Assembly: GCF_025698545.1 (NCBI RefSeq)
Contig: NC_068566.1
Location: forward strand, 45,611,192-45,675,191
Direction of reading: 5' to 3'
DNA from: Gossypium raimondii
Taxonomy: Eukaryota > Streptophyta > Magnoliopsida > Malvales > Malvaceae
Length of the DNA stretch: 64,000 nucleotides
A program made the translations under genes and the position numbers. This document shows positions 13,186-25,061 of the stretch, in pieces (within the stretch, counting starts at the first letter, position 1; every line of letters starts with the position of its first letter). The notes under the pieces were generated by a model that was not told the origin of the DNA, made no database searches, and worked only from the letters and a program-made list of their open reading frames with translations.

Positions 13186-15957
13186 CAGCACAGTGAGTTC
13201 TATGCTTGGAGAAGTTAACCATTTTACATTCATTTTTTGTAAATTTAATAACCAGCCAATATTTAGGTTCAATATAAACAAACACGTGCATACCTGTGCA
13301 GATTTTACAACAAAGTTCTGGTAGATAACTCAAAAATATATTGTAATAGACCTAATGCTTCACTAGGGAAGTTCTTTAAGCTTAATCACCGTCTATAGAA
13401 ATATATTTTGATATAATCAAAGTTGGTTGAGGAACCATGATTTTGATGAAGTGATCCAAACAACATTCCTATATGTCAGCACAGCTACTGTGGCCTTAAT
13501 AAGTTTAGCTTTACAAATACATTATATAAGTTGCATTTATTGAAGTTCTGAACTCCAACTAAAAGATATTTAGTTCACTATATAAAAAAATAAGGCTAAT
13601 AAACAATACAAAAAAGTTTATAATACCTGTCTACTCTTCCATTGTATATAAGATTTTTCATTAGGAAAATCAGATCTGAAAATGCCAATGAGTAGCTCTA
13701 ATGAGATTTGAGGCAGATCAATTTGCCCACATGTTCTTCTTGCAGTAAGTTGTACCATATTTCGCCGAATACATGCATCCATTGCTTCTGAAATCTAGTA
13801 AAGGGGAGTATTTACTACTAAAATTTAACCAAGCAATACCAAAAAAAAAAAAAAAACACCAAAAACAAAAACAAAAGGATAAAATGATAGCAAACATAGT
13901 GCACACGAGGTTGACTGACAACAAGTTGGGACGAATAGTATGGTTGATTAACAAATTGTCGAATAACTGATCTGAATATCTTCATCAGACTTTTTTTCTT
14001 ATTCAGTACTTATGATACTTATATTTTTATTTATTGGATCACAATTAGTTAAATGGATGAGAATTAAATTTTAATACTTAGAAATTTCAAATAACTTTAC
14101 CATCATAAAACACTAACTACTAGTAGCATGATTAACTCATGACCATAAAAAGACAAGTATCAAGTCTTTTCACACCCATAGTCAACACAATATACACTTG
14201 ATACGTGGATTCAAGAAGTTTCTAAAAGACCTGGTTTCGTGTAACATGAATAGTAACAACAACTTCAAAAGAATAATTGTATTTTCTCAAACAGCTATAC
14301 CTATATCTACAAGATAAAACTGAAGTTATACCAGAAAAGGAGAAGATTTATAGCTTGCCTGCATTTGTGCACGAATAGTATCAACAAGTTCTGAATGTCT
14401 TTCTGACAGCTGAGGTCTTGAATGTGGTTTTTCCCTTTTACTCTTTAATCTAGACAAAAATTTTGAATTCTTTTCTTTCTTCCTATCCTCAACCGGAAAC
14501 ATTTCGACCCTGATAACAAAAATAAATGAGCTAGAGATGACAACCAGACATCAAGTTGAGACAAAGATTTTAGGATACAATCATCGGATTTACTTGAAAT
14601 CACATCAGATCAAATGTACTAGAACCCACTGATACTCATATACACAGGCGGAGAAAGAGAGAGAGTACCCAGAAAAAAACATAGATGCAAGCAATAACTC
14701 GTAGGCTGATTCCCGCAAGTCATCATCAGACAATCCTTCAAAAATCCTGAAGTTATGTATCAGTTTATTCAAACAAGAAATGCTAAGACAAGATATAAAT
14801 ATTAGCATCCTTATGGCATTGTTTGTACCAGTAAATACATGGCAGTAAATAAAAATTAGACAAACATTTAGTAAATGTTTTATAAACTTCTGAATTAAAT
14901 TTTAATATAAGTTTATCCAACTAATACCTGTTTTGAGGGTAGGTAACCCAAGAGAAGGTATTCCAGAATCCCTGAAAGAAGCCCTAGCTACAGCTGCTTC
15001 TACTTTCTGTTTCAAACCATAGTCATCCCCATGAGTTTCAACACTCTTCATGTCGAAAGAATCCAGCTTACTGGATGAAGATGAAGCATGGTTATTACTG
15101 CTAACACTAGTTGAAGGAGGCACCCGCCGAGGAGGAGATCCAGCTATATCTGGATCAGAAGTAAGAAAATACGAATCTCCTAATTTAGAATGAATCTGCA
15201 ATTTAAGAACCAAAAAAATTAAAAACATATATTAGTAATAGTAAAAATATAGTTTAAGACTTCAAGTCAATAGTGCATCTTTTGTTCACTGCAAGTAATT
15301 CCAGCATTAAAGACCAAACTAATTCTCCAAAATCTAATGGCACAAGTTGCACATTTCTAGTTTAGCTTAAAAACTACTCATTCCTAATAACAGTTCTAAA
15401 TTCTAATTGTTGAAAACCTAATCTAAAATTATTCCACAAGCACGTGAAAGTATTGCAATAACAAAGGAGAAAAAAATAAGTAAGTACTATTTACATATTC
15501 ACTAGAACGCAAAGCAAACAGTAAAAGACTTAATATGTACTACAACTAAAATGAGATAAGGTGATTTATTACCATTATTGGATGAGCAGATTCTGCATAG
15601 TACTTCTTAGAAGCTTCAGAAACATCAACGATTCCACCTGAAAATAAGCACATGAAAAGAAACAACTAAACACGGATGATTCTAGAAACTACTAATCACT
15701 ATTTCCAGCTGAATTCCTTCTTTTTCTTTTCCTTCTCGTCCGATTTATCGGAAATGAAAGTAAAACGAAAGGAAGCATATACCAGATTTAATACAGTGGA
15801 GGATGTAATCGGCACTGAGTTTGTCGAAGTCGGCGTCGTAGAGAGGAGTGGAGCCGGACGGCGTCCGTACTTCCTTTATCAAACCGGAAGATAACAAAAA
15901 CTCCAAGAGCTTCCGGCGATCGCGACGGTAACGTTGTAGCAGAGAATCCTGCTCCAT
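5541..15957 (-). CDS. MUN/DUF810 (PATROL1-family) protein, 26 exons, 1135 aa
   Basis: The family is named for PATROL1, a Munc13-like tether moving proton pumps to the plasma membrane. The N-terminus (MEQDSLLQRYRRDRRKLLEF) matches the At4g11670 branch as I recall it. The C-terminal third holds the MHD2-like FWDLRDAF and VWVLLDGGP motifs and ends in VRVLCHKKDREASKFLK-type sequence. Exons, 5' to 3' on the minus strand: 15957-15783, 15637-15573, 15195-14928, 14735-14669, 14509-14359, 13794-13627, 13126-13028, 12896-12687, 12562-12461, 12306-12076, 11922-11845, 11283-11212, 11129-10950, 10853-10695, 10154-10116, 9986-9894, 9299-9228, 8923-8806, 8462-8209, 7409-7325, 6886-6749, 6619-6513, 6323-6246, 6165-6070, 5924-5829, 5747-5541. 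All junctions keep frame. Intron 5 has a GC donor. Length fits the Arabidopsis relative (about 1.1 thousand residues). Confidence 0.93.
11295..11354. repeat. 30-bp tandem duplication at the intron 11 / exon 12 edge
   Basis: Two near-identical 30-bp units starting AAAAATTGTCA, period 30, lie just upstream (in gene sense) of exon 12 of the MUN gene. They differ at about two positions. Confidence 0.8.
11366..11540. repeat. Hairpin-forming palindrome in MUN-gene intron 11
   Basis: Core arms 11418-11440 and 11469-11491 are inverted repeats of 23 bp with two mismatches around a 28-bp loop. Weaker inverted similarity continues outward to about 11366 and 11540. It may be a small foldback MITE; no clear target duplication was found. 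Confidence 0.6.
13134..13183. repeat. (ATA)n microsatellite beside the exon 7 acceptor
   Basis: About 16 trinucleotide units with one interruption. On the sense strand of the MUN gene this reads (TTA)n and ends within about ten bases of the CTGTAG acceptor of exon 7 (13126), so it takes the place of the polypyrimidine tract of intron 6. Confidence 0.9.
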
Positions 15958-16351
15958 TTTTATCCGTCGCCCGGTTATACACATAAAAATTAGGCCAAGT
16001 TACAAATACAAGTCCATGTTTAATTGCTTATTGACCTAACAAATTTGAATTTTCAGACGCTTAAAAGAAATCCTTTTCCTTTCACTGTACTGATTGGGAA
16101 GAAAATGGATTTCACAAATTTCATTACAATACACACACAAAAAAGAAAAAAGTGTCCATATCGGGGAGCGCGAAAAGCCGAGTCCAAAAGGACAATTTTG
16201 ATGGCGGAGATTGTTTCTTTACCAGCCTTTTGTCCCCTGTACCCTGCTTATTTGCATTTCCCATCCTTTATGTTCTCCTTATTTATATTTTTTCAACCCG
16301 ACTTATTTTTTATTATCGCGCCGGAGATTTTCGGATGTTGTATTTATTTTA

Positions 16352-16545
16352 TGAGTAATTACACTCCTAATTATAAATTATTAGTAAGTTTATATTTTAA
16401 TTATTCAAGTTTACAAAAATATAAAATGGTCTACAAATTGTTCAAAAGCTTTCATTATTGTATGCTTTAAATGTTATTTTTAGTCTTCTCTTTTACAATT
16501 TTATTTTTTATGAAACAGCTCTTATTTTAATAAATTAATAATTTA
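16352..16545. mobile_element. Decayed one-ended copy of the 1173-1720 family
   Basis: The stretch shares AAATTATTAGTAAGTTTAT and following blocks (CAAGTTTACAAAA, AAAATGGTC, CTCTTTTACA, ATGAAACA) in the same order as the left half of the element at 1173-1720. No matching inverted end was found. Confidence 0.5.
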
Positions 16546-17049
16546 AGGGTAAATTACTCTTATTTTATTTAAATGGCTATTTGTGTTTGACCATCTCAAA
16601 CTATAATTTAAATTTTAAATTGTTTCCAATAACATCTTATCAATTTAGGTGTTAAAATCATGTTAAATCTGACCTACAGTATTTTGAAATCATCTAGATA
16701 AATTTTAAAGAATGGTGTCTTTTTCAAATAGTTCTTGAGGTATTTACATTACATGTTTTAAATACTATTTTCAACATTACATTTTAGCTTAGCTTATATT
16801 TAATGACAATACTTTAAAAATTCAATTAAAATAAAATGTTTTAAAGATTGATTTAAAATCTAGCCAACAATTTTTTAATAATTTTATTATAAATTCGATG
16901 ATATCTAGAATTACCCAAAGTCCTTTTTGCATTGACAACAATACTTATGATAATCGAGCTAAAATTAAAATAAAAATTCCACCAAAAGATCAAAAGGAAA
17001 GGAATTTTTTTGAAAAATATAATCTAAATATATATCCGAAATATAATTA

Positions 17050-17184
17050 GGGTGAGTTTGGATGGGCGAATGAGTGCGATGTGTTTAGCTTACTTTTTGT
17101 CTAACACTACAGTATCTAATCTTATCGCCATCCACTGTTTTGACACTAACCACAGCTAAACGCACCACCCATCCAATTCCACTC
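17050..17184. mobile_element. Tourist-like MITE (135 bp), copy 2
   Basis: Starts GGGTGAGTTTGGATGGGCG and ends CACCCATCCAATTCCACTC, flanked by TTA on both sides (17047-17049, 17185-17187). Internal blocks (TTACTTTTTGTCT, CTACAGTATC, TAAACGCACC) match the copy at 1995-2144. It sits 467 bp beyond the RING gene stop codon. Confidence 0.85.
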
Positions 17185-17650
17185 TTAATCTATTAAAATT
17201 TTCCGTGTATGAAAACAAAAAGTACAAATAAAAAATCTCATGGATTTTGGAAGCTGAATATTCTCATGCAAAATAGTATGTTATACATCATACTAAAACA
17301 TTTCGTAACAACAGAAAGTTTCATCTGAAGACAGTATACAGAACTACAAACAACAGAAAGAAAAGCTGGAACCGTGACCCATTCTCAACTTGGTTAGTGC
17401 TTGGATGCCCCGGGAAACATCGATATACACAACAACTCCATGAAGGACCTAGGTAAAACAAGTGCATCATTGACTGTCACAGGCACTAAAAGAAACTACA
17501 ACAACATCTACATCAACCACAACAACAACAATAATAGAATAGCCTGGATCGGTCTACGTGAAATATTCTGCATTATAATACTCTCGAGCTAAAATCCCTA
17601 TGCAAAGGTCTTAGACGTGACTGTAAATGATTGTTTTATTTTTGGTTCTT

Positions 17651-20360
17651 CTACACTTCCTCTTGGGAACTACTCTTTAAAATGTTGTACTTGCAGAGAG
17701 GACAGGTAGCATTTATGTATAGCCACTTATCTACACAGGCACAGTGGAAATGGTGGCGACAAGGAAGTTCCCTTAGCTCAACTCCATCCTCGTAAGCAGA
17801 AAGGCAGATGCAACATTCCTATAAATCAAACCAAGAATTGATATAAGTAGGGTACTTGAATAACCAAGTCGGGCAAATCATACGAGGAAGGAGAAATGAA
17901 TAAACAGGGAAAAGAGAGAGAGTGAAATCAACTCACTGCATCATCCTGGGAAAGCACTTGTTCCATGGGGGAATCAGTACCGCATTCAATCATAATTCCC
18001 CCAACAGGTCCTTGGACATCACCAGCAGGTTTCTCATTATCACCATTTTTTTGAAACTTGAATTTCGACAACTGATCAATTTCTTCCTTGGAAGCTCCTT
18101 CCTGATTCGACAGTCATATTAAGCAAGTAAAGAGAAAGGTAAACCGACACAGAGAATATAACATCCTACAAAAGATCTAAGCAAATGCCATCTTAATTGT
18201 CTTTGTAATTTTCAACTTAAACTTTCCAGTCAAATGCGGAAAGTTAAGTAAGTATCTTTTCACATGTATATATATAAGAACTGGAAGCATGGACATCAAG
18301 TAAAATTCAACATACAAAATGCGTATCTCACACAAAAGGCCGTCATTCTATTGTATCAACTTTCCGAAAATAACCTCTATCAACTTCCTTTAAATCCAGT
18401 GTGATAAGACAATCATCTCAACCGAATTGGATTCATGCACGAAAATGAAGAGGCATTCCCCATACAAACTTGATGATTCTAAGTTAACTTTAAAGTTTAA
18501 CAAGCTTTTTACCTCCACTAACCATACCATTTGAAAGACGAGCACAAAGCTAAAGCATCTAATGCACAAACAAATTAACAAGGCATATAAAAAAATCACG
18601 AAAATCTTACATGCAAATAGGATTCGAAAGTTACCTGATCTGCCACAGCATATAGGATGGCAATAATACATGGAAGACAGCAGCAAACAGCAATGCCAAT
18701 GATGCATGCCAAAGCAACGCAGAAAACAACAAAGAACACATCAAAAGCAAGAAAAATTATACAAAGCCTGCAGAAAATATAGCATTAAAAGAGTTAAGAT
18801 CGCATTACCAAGTAAACCTTTAAACACCAAAAAAGCAGCACGAAAAAATGACACAAGAACTAACCAATAAAGCTGGGGGGAGCCACGTGCCAATGCTTGG
18901 CCACCTAAAGAAACCCAATAGAATCCAGTGATCCACCAGACGAATGAAAACATAGTATTTGCAGATTCAAGATGCTTTGCAACATTGCTGAAAACATCAA
19001 TTTGAAATGATTAGCCACTAACCACAGGTTTCCAGTATCACATACAACATAAGCTATAATGGGGTTAAAGTACCATAAAGGCCCTTATATTAGGAGTCAA
19101 ATTACATTTTGCCCCTCTACTAAAAAAATGGGCAAATTAGTCCCTATACATTAGATCAAAGAGCAAAATGATCCTTCTGTTAAGATATCTATCAATTTCT
19201 ACAGTTACAAATTGGCCCCCATACGTCATCATGAGATACGCCCCTATACGTCATCATGAGAAACTCGTTATTCTAGCAGCTACGCCAGTTTTTGACAGTA
19301 GAATTGGATGAAATTTTTATCAAAAAGGACTAGTTTGCTCTTTAATCTGATGTACAAAGACTAATTTGCCTAATTTTTGCGTAAAGTGTGCAAAATGCAA
19401 ACTAGCTCTTAGTACAAGGGCCTCCATGATACTTTTACCACTGTAATGGGTGAGGTTAGATATATACATGGGACACTGTAAAACAGTCACACATGCCAAA
19501 GATCATAATAAGGATTTGCAGCACTTGATTCAACTAATGCCAACCACATAGGGCAGATTCTCATAACTCACTACAACTTCAATATCGAATTTGAATGTTC
19601 AAATCAACTCCACAAAGCACAAATAAAATTCCCAAAATGACTAATGAAACATAATCTCGGTTATCACTGCATAAGTAATATCTTCCATCTTAACCTAACA
19701 ATTAACCAATAAGAAGCAATATCTGAAAAGTAACCCAAAACTATCATTAACTTCTAAATCATCGAAGACCAATATAGCTTTTATGATCAATATAAATGTC
19801 TACCTTCCATTATCTTCTTCCAGTTGGGCAAACGTTACGTACTGCTCTGATTCAACTCCCGATCCCGAGCTCAAAACACCATCCTCCCCTGCATTAAATG
19901 GACTATAATCCATGCTCTGCCGCCTCCTACGCCGCTTGTACTCCACACAAACACAAACCATATGCAACAAACACTGAAAAGCATACCCAATTATCCAAAG
20001 CCTCAACGGCATCTCGGGGTTCTCATCACGGCTCAAGAACAAGACCCCAACTGCCACCGCAACGAAAGCAAAATTCCAGATGACATCGAGAATCACCACG
20101 GGTTTTGAATAAGCCCAATCGCTCTGGCGTTCCTCCAGCTGCTCGGCGGCGGTTTCTCGAACAAGCATAGATGGCTCGCGCATCGTTCTTCGGCTTGTGG
20201 CTCGGCGCATGAACCGAGCCGCTTCACGAAGGCTCTGACGACGCACTGATGGACGCGTGGCGGAGTCGGAACGTGACACGGTGGTTGTTGATGAGAGGAA
20301 GGGAGTGGTGTTGGTGATGTCATCGGCAGAGGATCTGTTCGTTGGAGTCGTCGAAGTCAT
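17651..20360 (-). CDS. Multi-pass membrane RING-H2 E3 ubiquitin ligase, 5 exons, 381 aa
   Basis: Exons 20360-19804, 18987-18865, 18767-18635, 18101-17937 and 17818-17651 join in frame. The protein has a Ser/Thr- and Arg-rich N-terminus (1-85), hydrophobic helices at about 88-110, 121-140, 198-214 and 228-266 with a Cys-rich CCCLPC run, a linker, and a C-terminal RING-H2 finger. The eight zinc ligands are C328, C331, C346, H348, H351, C354, C365 and C368, a complete C3H2C3 set with W358 behind the sixth. This matches the Arabidopsis At1g12760/At1g63170/At4g11680 membrane E3 group. Its role is to recruit E2 and ubiquitinate targets at an endomembrane; substrates are unknown. Intron 1 carries a MITE (19063-19439). 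The start is the first ATG of the long first exon. Confidence 0.93.
19063..19439. mobile_element. MITE with long TIRs in RING-gene intron 1
   Basis: The left end (GTTAAAGTACCATAAAGGCCC) and right end (GGGCCTCCATGATACTTTTACC) begin about 100-bp imperfect inverted repeats containing GGCAAATTAGTCC-like blocks in both orientations. There is no coding capacity and no target duplication could be fixed by eye. A sister copy lies at 31375-31702. Confidence 0.7.
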
Positions 20361-20950
20361 TTTGGTGAGAACTGTAGAACAAAATTTCCTTGAACTTTTC
20401 TGACTTAAACCTTTTTTTTTTTTTTGGACAATTCTGATTTAACTTTCGGCACATAGAATGTTTTGGATAATTAATAAAATACAAATATAACTGGATTTCA
20501 AAGGAATACAGCTTTCTAACATTTTTTATGTACTCATGGAAAAAATAAATATTTATGGAATTCTAGCAATTATTTATAAGATTTAAATCTGCAGATTAAT
20601 TTTAACTCGATTGATATGGGTATTATTATTAATATAGTAGAGTGAGTTTGAATATGCTAAAATGTATATTTCTATTAATAAGTTGAAAATGTTATAGTCA
20701 ATTCTAGATATCATGTCAAAAAGAATGATCTGATCCAAACTTATAATAAATTTATTAAAAATATAAGACTTAAATCTAAAGTATAATTAATAATACGTTG
20801 ACGATTATAGAAGTCGAGTTCAAAGTTTAATTGTTTGACCTAAGAATATATTTGGTTATTGATTCAACTAACCTACTAAATGGAAGTTGACAATCTTTAT
20901 TGAAAATGCTTTTAAGAATATTTTGAATTTTAATATTATTCTTTTGTGAT
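20361..20950. other. Upstream region of the RING gene
   Basis: AT-rich spacer; a poly(T) run lies at about 20412-20424. It contains the leader and promoter of the minus-strand RING gene. No other feature was recognised. Confidence 0.5.
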
Positions 20951-20959
20951 CTTTTTTAA

Positions 20960-22740
20960 CAGCAAGATGATCGAGTTGTTTATACCAGATACAATTTAAA
21001 ATTCTTGAAATTAGATAGATGTGTCATAGAACACTTGAAGAATATCGGTTTATATCTAACATCTACGATAGCAAAGTCCGATTTCACCCTCAAGTTGTTT
21101 GTTGCATTGTTGGAAAGATGAAGGTCGAAAACAGATGAAGATGTTGCTTTAATAAGTGGCCTTCCAATTGACAAGGTAATTGTACCTAGTGACGTTGATG
21201 TTGAGTACAAGTGCCATCGATTATTGAGTGTTGTCCCATCTATGGATAAACTTGAGAAGGACTTAGACGGGTGTTGCGTGAAGTGCACATGGTTGGAAGG
21301 CTTGTCACGTCGCCCCCTGTACCATATGCAACAATGAAGGAAATAGATTGTTACACTAGAGCTTGGATACTTTAGATGGTTTGAGGAATATTGTTGCCAA
21401 ACAAGTCTAACAATAATGTCTTTGTTTGGAAACAAGGTCTATTGCATGTATCTTCATCTATTAAATGACTTTAAGGTTGCGGATAGATTTGATTAGGGTG
21501 TTACAACTTTAGTCTACTTGTATAGAGCATTTTGCAAGGCAACCTGTGAATAGATTGATGAAATAAACAGTTGTGGCTTGCTCTTGCAAACATGGGTATG
21601 GATACAAATATTTTGATTAGCGTCCATTCCTTTCCATTATTAGGAGTTACCTTTTATTAAAAGGTAAAAATATCATATATATATTTATTTTAAATTTTAT
21701 TTTGGTATCAATACTTGAAAATTCATATTGCATTTAATATTGGAACGGATTTAGAGGCCACTTGGACCATTTGTGCTATAGGAGGGACTCGATATGAATG
21801 TGGCGAGACATTGATCGACGAACCGATGAAGAGGTATATTGATGTTGTATTTGCATCTAATGAAATTTAGTATTCCTATCAATGAATATAAATATATTTG
21901 TATATATTTGTAGTTTTAGTGGATGTCATGCCTAAACAACGAAATGTTTGCCATTATACTGGAGACTATTTTTGAACAGTATGAGTTATTCAAAGTGCGA
22001 GTGCACATCTTCTATTTCCACTTCGTGCAGTGGCAACACCCTGATCGAGTGAAAACTAGTTTGGATTCGTCCAAGAAATTCTAGTAGAGTCCTAACGTAT
22101 TAAGCAACTCCATAGGATAGATTTGATGAGGTAGAAAAGCGTTAGTCAGCAGAGCATACACCATGTGTTGAGCTTTGGAACCAACAAGATGAGTAGAGCA
22201 CATATAAGGAAATTATTTGAGACAATAATTCCAAAGCCTTTAAGGTATATATCCAATGGTTCAACCAAGTGGGCCACAAGCATTTCTATCCAATTGATGT
22301 GTCTAGTAATACGGGAATGACACATAACTCAAGTTGTTGACGAGCACATTAGCAAGGTAGTTCCTAAGCATCCCAACCTCTTTAGTTGAATCTAGTGCAA
22401 CAATTCGCCACGCTTGTTTTTCGACATACTATTCTCATGGGCATTCGTACCGTATTGGTAAGGGATCTGGTCATGGAAACAATCTTTCGTCACCGTTTGT
22501 GACTTCGACAATGAAAATGACAATCACGAATCCAAAGTTTACACAACACTTTGATCAAATGAGCTCAAGCATACTTCAACCCTTGTATTAAAGAATGAGT
22601 CGTATCTTTATTAAGATGGTCAATGAAAACTTCCAATAGTGCTAAAATGTATCGGATAATTGTCCTCCCAGACAAGACACATTTCAGTCGCATGGTTGGG
22701 TGCAGTACATATACCACACACCATGGTCAACGTTATATTT
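20960..22740 (+). pseudogene. Degraded plant-mobile-domain (PMD/MAIN-like) copy
   Basis: Plus-strand frames show scattered PMD-like segments in the expected order: a LERWRSKTDEDVALISGLPI-like block near 21110-21170, a C-terminal part recalling LLNDFKVADRF (about 21450), VYLYRAFCKAT (about 21510) and LLLQTWVWI (about 21580), then FYFHFVQWQHPDRV (about 22010-22050). PMD domains occur in DNA transposons, in some LTR elements and in host MAIN genes. The copy is heavily broken and not a working gene; which kind of carrier brought it is not resolved. Confidence 0.6.
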
Positions 22741-24450
22741 CTGACCGCCACCCAACATGCGAATGTCAAGGCTAGAAAATACTGCAACTACATATAGGAA
22801 TTAGGTGGTGTCCGCAAATATACGGGTCAAGTTGTAATATAGTTTGTACAACAGAACACTGAAGTATTTCGATAATTGTACCCAATGGAGACTAAATTAA
22901 ATAGCAATTAACGTTTACACTAACAAGTCTAAATAGTACCTACTTAAAATCATATTACGATAAATAAAGAATAGAGAGATGCTAAATGAGAACATGCAAA
23001 TTAAGAAAATAAAATAAACAATTCAAAATCACCCAATTAAACAAACAAAAGATTTACTCATTTTAGTGTTCATAATTAACTACTGCTTTCAAGGTTTCAC
23101 TTAATTAACTTAGTTATTACATTTCGGCCTCTAACTAAATTAACTAGTCAAATGATGCTAAGTAGATTATTCTTTCGACCTCATATACCTAGATAACTTC
23201 CTATAGTCGTCAAGCCTAAGGTTTAATCTCACTCAACCCAATCCAACTAATTTTAGAACAAATCTAAAATGTTCGTTAATTAATCTCATATCCACTCGTT
23301 AATCTCCTTAGAATTTTAGTTACACATGAATCTAAATGTAAACATCTCTAATTTATTTTCAAATATTAACAATAAATATTCAAAAGAGTAAAAGAGAGAA
23401 TAAAGATTTGGATCTAGAGATATCAATTGCGCGCAAAAACGTAAAATCCCGTAATAGATGTTAAGTGATTGGCGATCAAATGCAAGGAACATAAATGATT
23501 AAAGAAATAAACTAAAATTGGAATTGAAATAGAAAAGAACAAGGTTTGAATAGCCCATAATCCCAAATAACAAACCTTAATTTATATATTAAACTAAAAT
23601 CAAGGGAAAATGCCCCTTTCTAATGTTCTGAGCATTACTATTTATAGGAATCATGTCAGATGACTCATTTAAACCTAATACAATTGACGAACATAAATGA
23701 TTAAAGTTCTACGGACAAAAACACCTTTAGCAACTTAGTGGCCTCGTCGCAGTGGTGTCGCATCATTAAAGGTAGAATATTCCTTTCCACATCTAGGTTG
23801 GGTGTCGCGACATCGCATGGTTAGTATCGCGACATCAAAGACACAATGCTTCCTGGAGGTTCTGGAGTGGGTGTTGCAACATCAGAGGCAATCCACTGAC
23901 TTATTGGCCCGATTTGATGTCTTGCACGCTCAGTCAACATGTTAGTCTTTTCTTAGACCTGAGTTGCCCTAAGAGGTCATAAAACACTCAAAATTGCTAA
24001 TTTTATTAAGTAAGTACTAAAACAAAAAAATAACTAAAACAATACTAAATTGCTAGAAAATAAGCTTGCTAAGTGCTAAAAATAATCTAATTTCCCACAA
24101 TGAATTGTAGCAGATCAAATTCCTGTGCGCCAGTACAATGAATAATGTTAGCAACATCATTAAATTTAATTTCCATGGGTGATACATTTATTTCTTGTGT
24201 TCTCATTGGGTAATCAGACATAAACCCAAACATATAATAATTCATAGCCATAGCGGAATACATTCGATCGTTCATCATCTTTTTTGGTTTTTTTTTTGCC
24301 ATAAGTAGCCTTTTCTAATTATAGATCGTACTCGAGCGGTCGGTACGTCCGTACCTGGTTAAAAAGAAAACATAAAATTAGTTAACACTAGTCTCCAACG
24401 GCAATGCTAAAATTTGATGGGTTCGAGTCCACTAAAAAAAATTGTTATGC
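22741..24450. other. Repeat-derived non-coding region
   Basis: No gene found. GC-richer stretches with repeated GTCGC(G)ACATC-like words around 23740-23890 look like decayed mobile-element DNA, but no ends could be placed. The frame at 24087-24302 (minus) has no recognisable product. Confidence 0.4.
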
Positions 24451-25061
24451 TTAAACCAAAATTAAATTAAATTTGCAGTATAGTGAGTATGGTCGATCCC
24501 ACAAACACTGAACTGGTTAATTTTACGATTTCTTATGACCAAGATTAGACAAATTTTCAAAAATAAATAAAAGAGGGATTAAATCTAAATCTAAATCTAA
24601 ATCTAAATTAAATAATAAAAATTAAATAAAAATAAGTAAAACAAAATTAAATCTAAATAAAACAAATAAATGAAAACTCTAACCTCAAGTGTGATTTTGA
24701 CTCCGACTACAAACTGATCTTAGACAATGGATTTTCTCTTTCGCCTAAATCAAAATTAAATTAAATTTACAGAATAGTAACTAGGATCGATCCCACTGAG
24801 ATTGAACTGATTAATTTTACAATTTCTTATGACCAAAAGTAGACAAATCTGCTAAATTAAATTAAATAAATAATAGATCAAAATCTAAAATAAATAATAT
24901 AAATTAAATAATAATGAAATAAAAATAAGTAAAACAAAATGAAATAAAAATAAGTAAAACAAAATTAAATCTAAATAAAACAAATAAATGAAAACTCTAA
25001 CTTTAAGCATGATTTTGACTCCAGCTATGAATTGAGCCCGAACAATAGATTTTCTCTTTCA
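24451..25061. repeat. Tandem duplication, two units of about 300 bp
   Basis: Unit 1 (24451-24745) and unit 2 (24746-25061) share, in the same order, AATTAAATTAAATTT, TCGATCCCAC, GAACTG.TTAATTTTAC, ATTTCTTATGACCAA, AATAAGTAAAACAAAATTAA, AAATGAAAACTCTAAC and GATTTTCTCTTTC. Unit 2 has an extra internal repeat of AAATAAAAATAAGTAAAAC. No reading frame. Confidence 0.8.

Larger units (their letters stand above)
15958..17650. other. Intergenic between the MUN gene start and RING gene end
   Basis: Holds the promoter side of the MUN gene (no clear TATA box picked), a decayed long-TIR element (16352-16545) and a Tourist MITE (17050-17184). Short frames at 16024-16470 have no recognisable product. Confidence 0.6.

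Noticed and set aside
13127-13333. Open frame with a long Leu run
   Set aside because: It is the translation of the ATA microsatellite in a MUN-gene intron.
2443-15957. Functional link between the C2 gene and the MUN gene, since animal Munc13 joins C2 and MUN domains
   Set aside because: They are separate convergent genes, and the C2 protein is of the SRC2/BAP type, not a Munc13 C2; adjacency alone is no evidence.
20093-20323. Minus-strand frame overlapping RING exon 1
   Set aside because: Shadow frame of the real exon.
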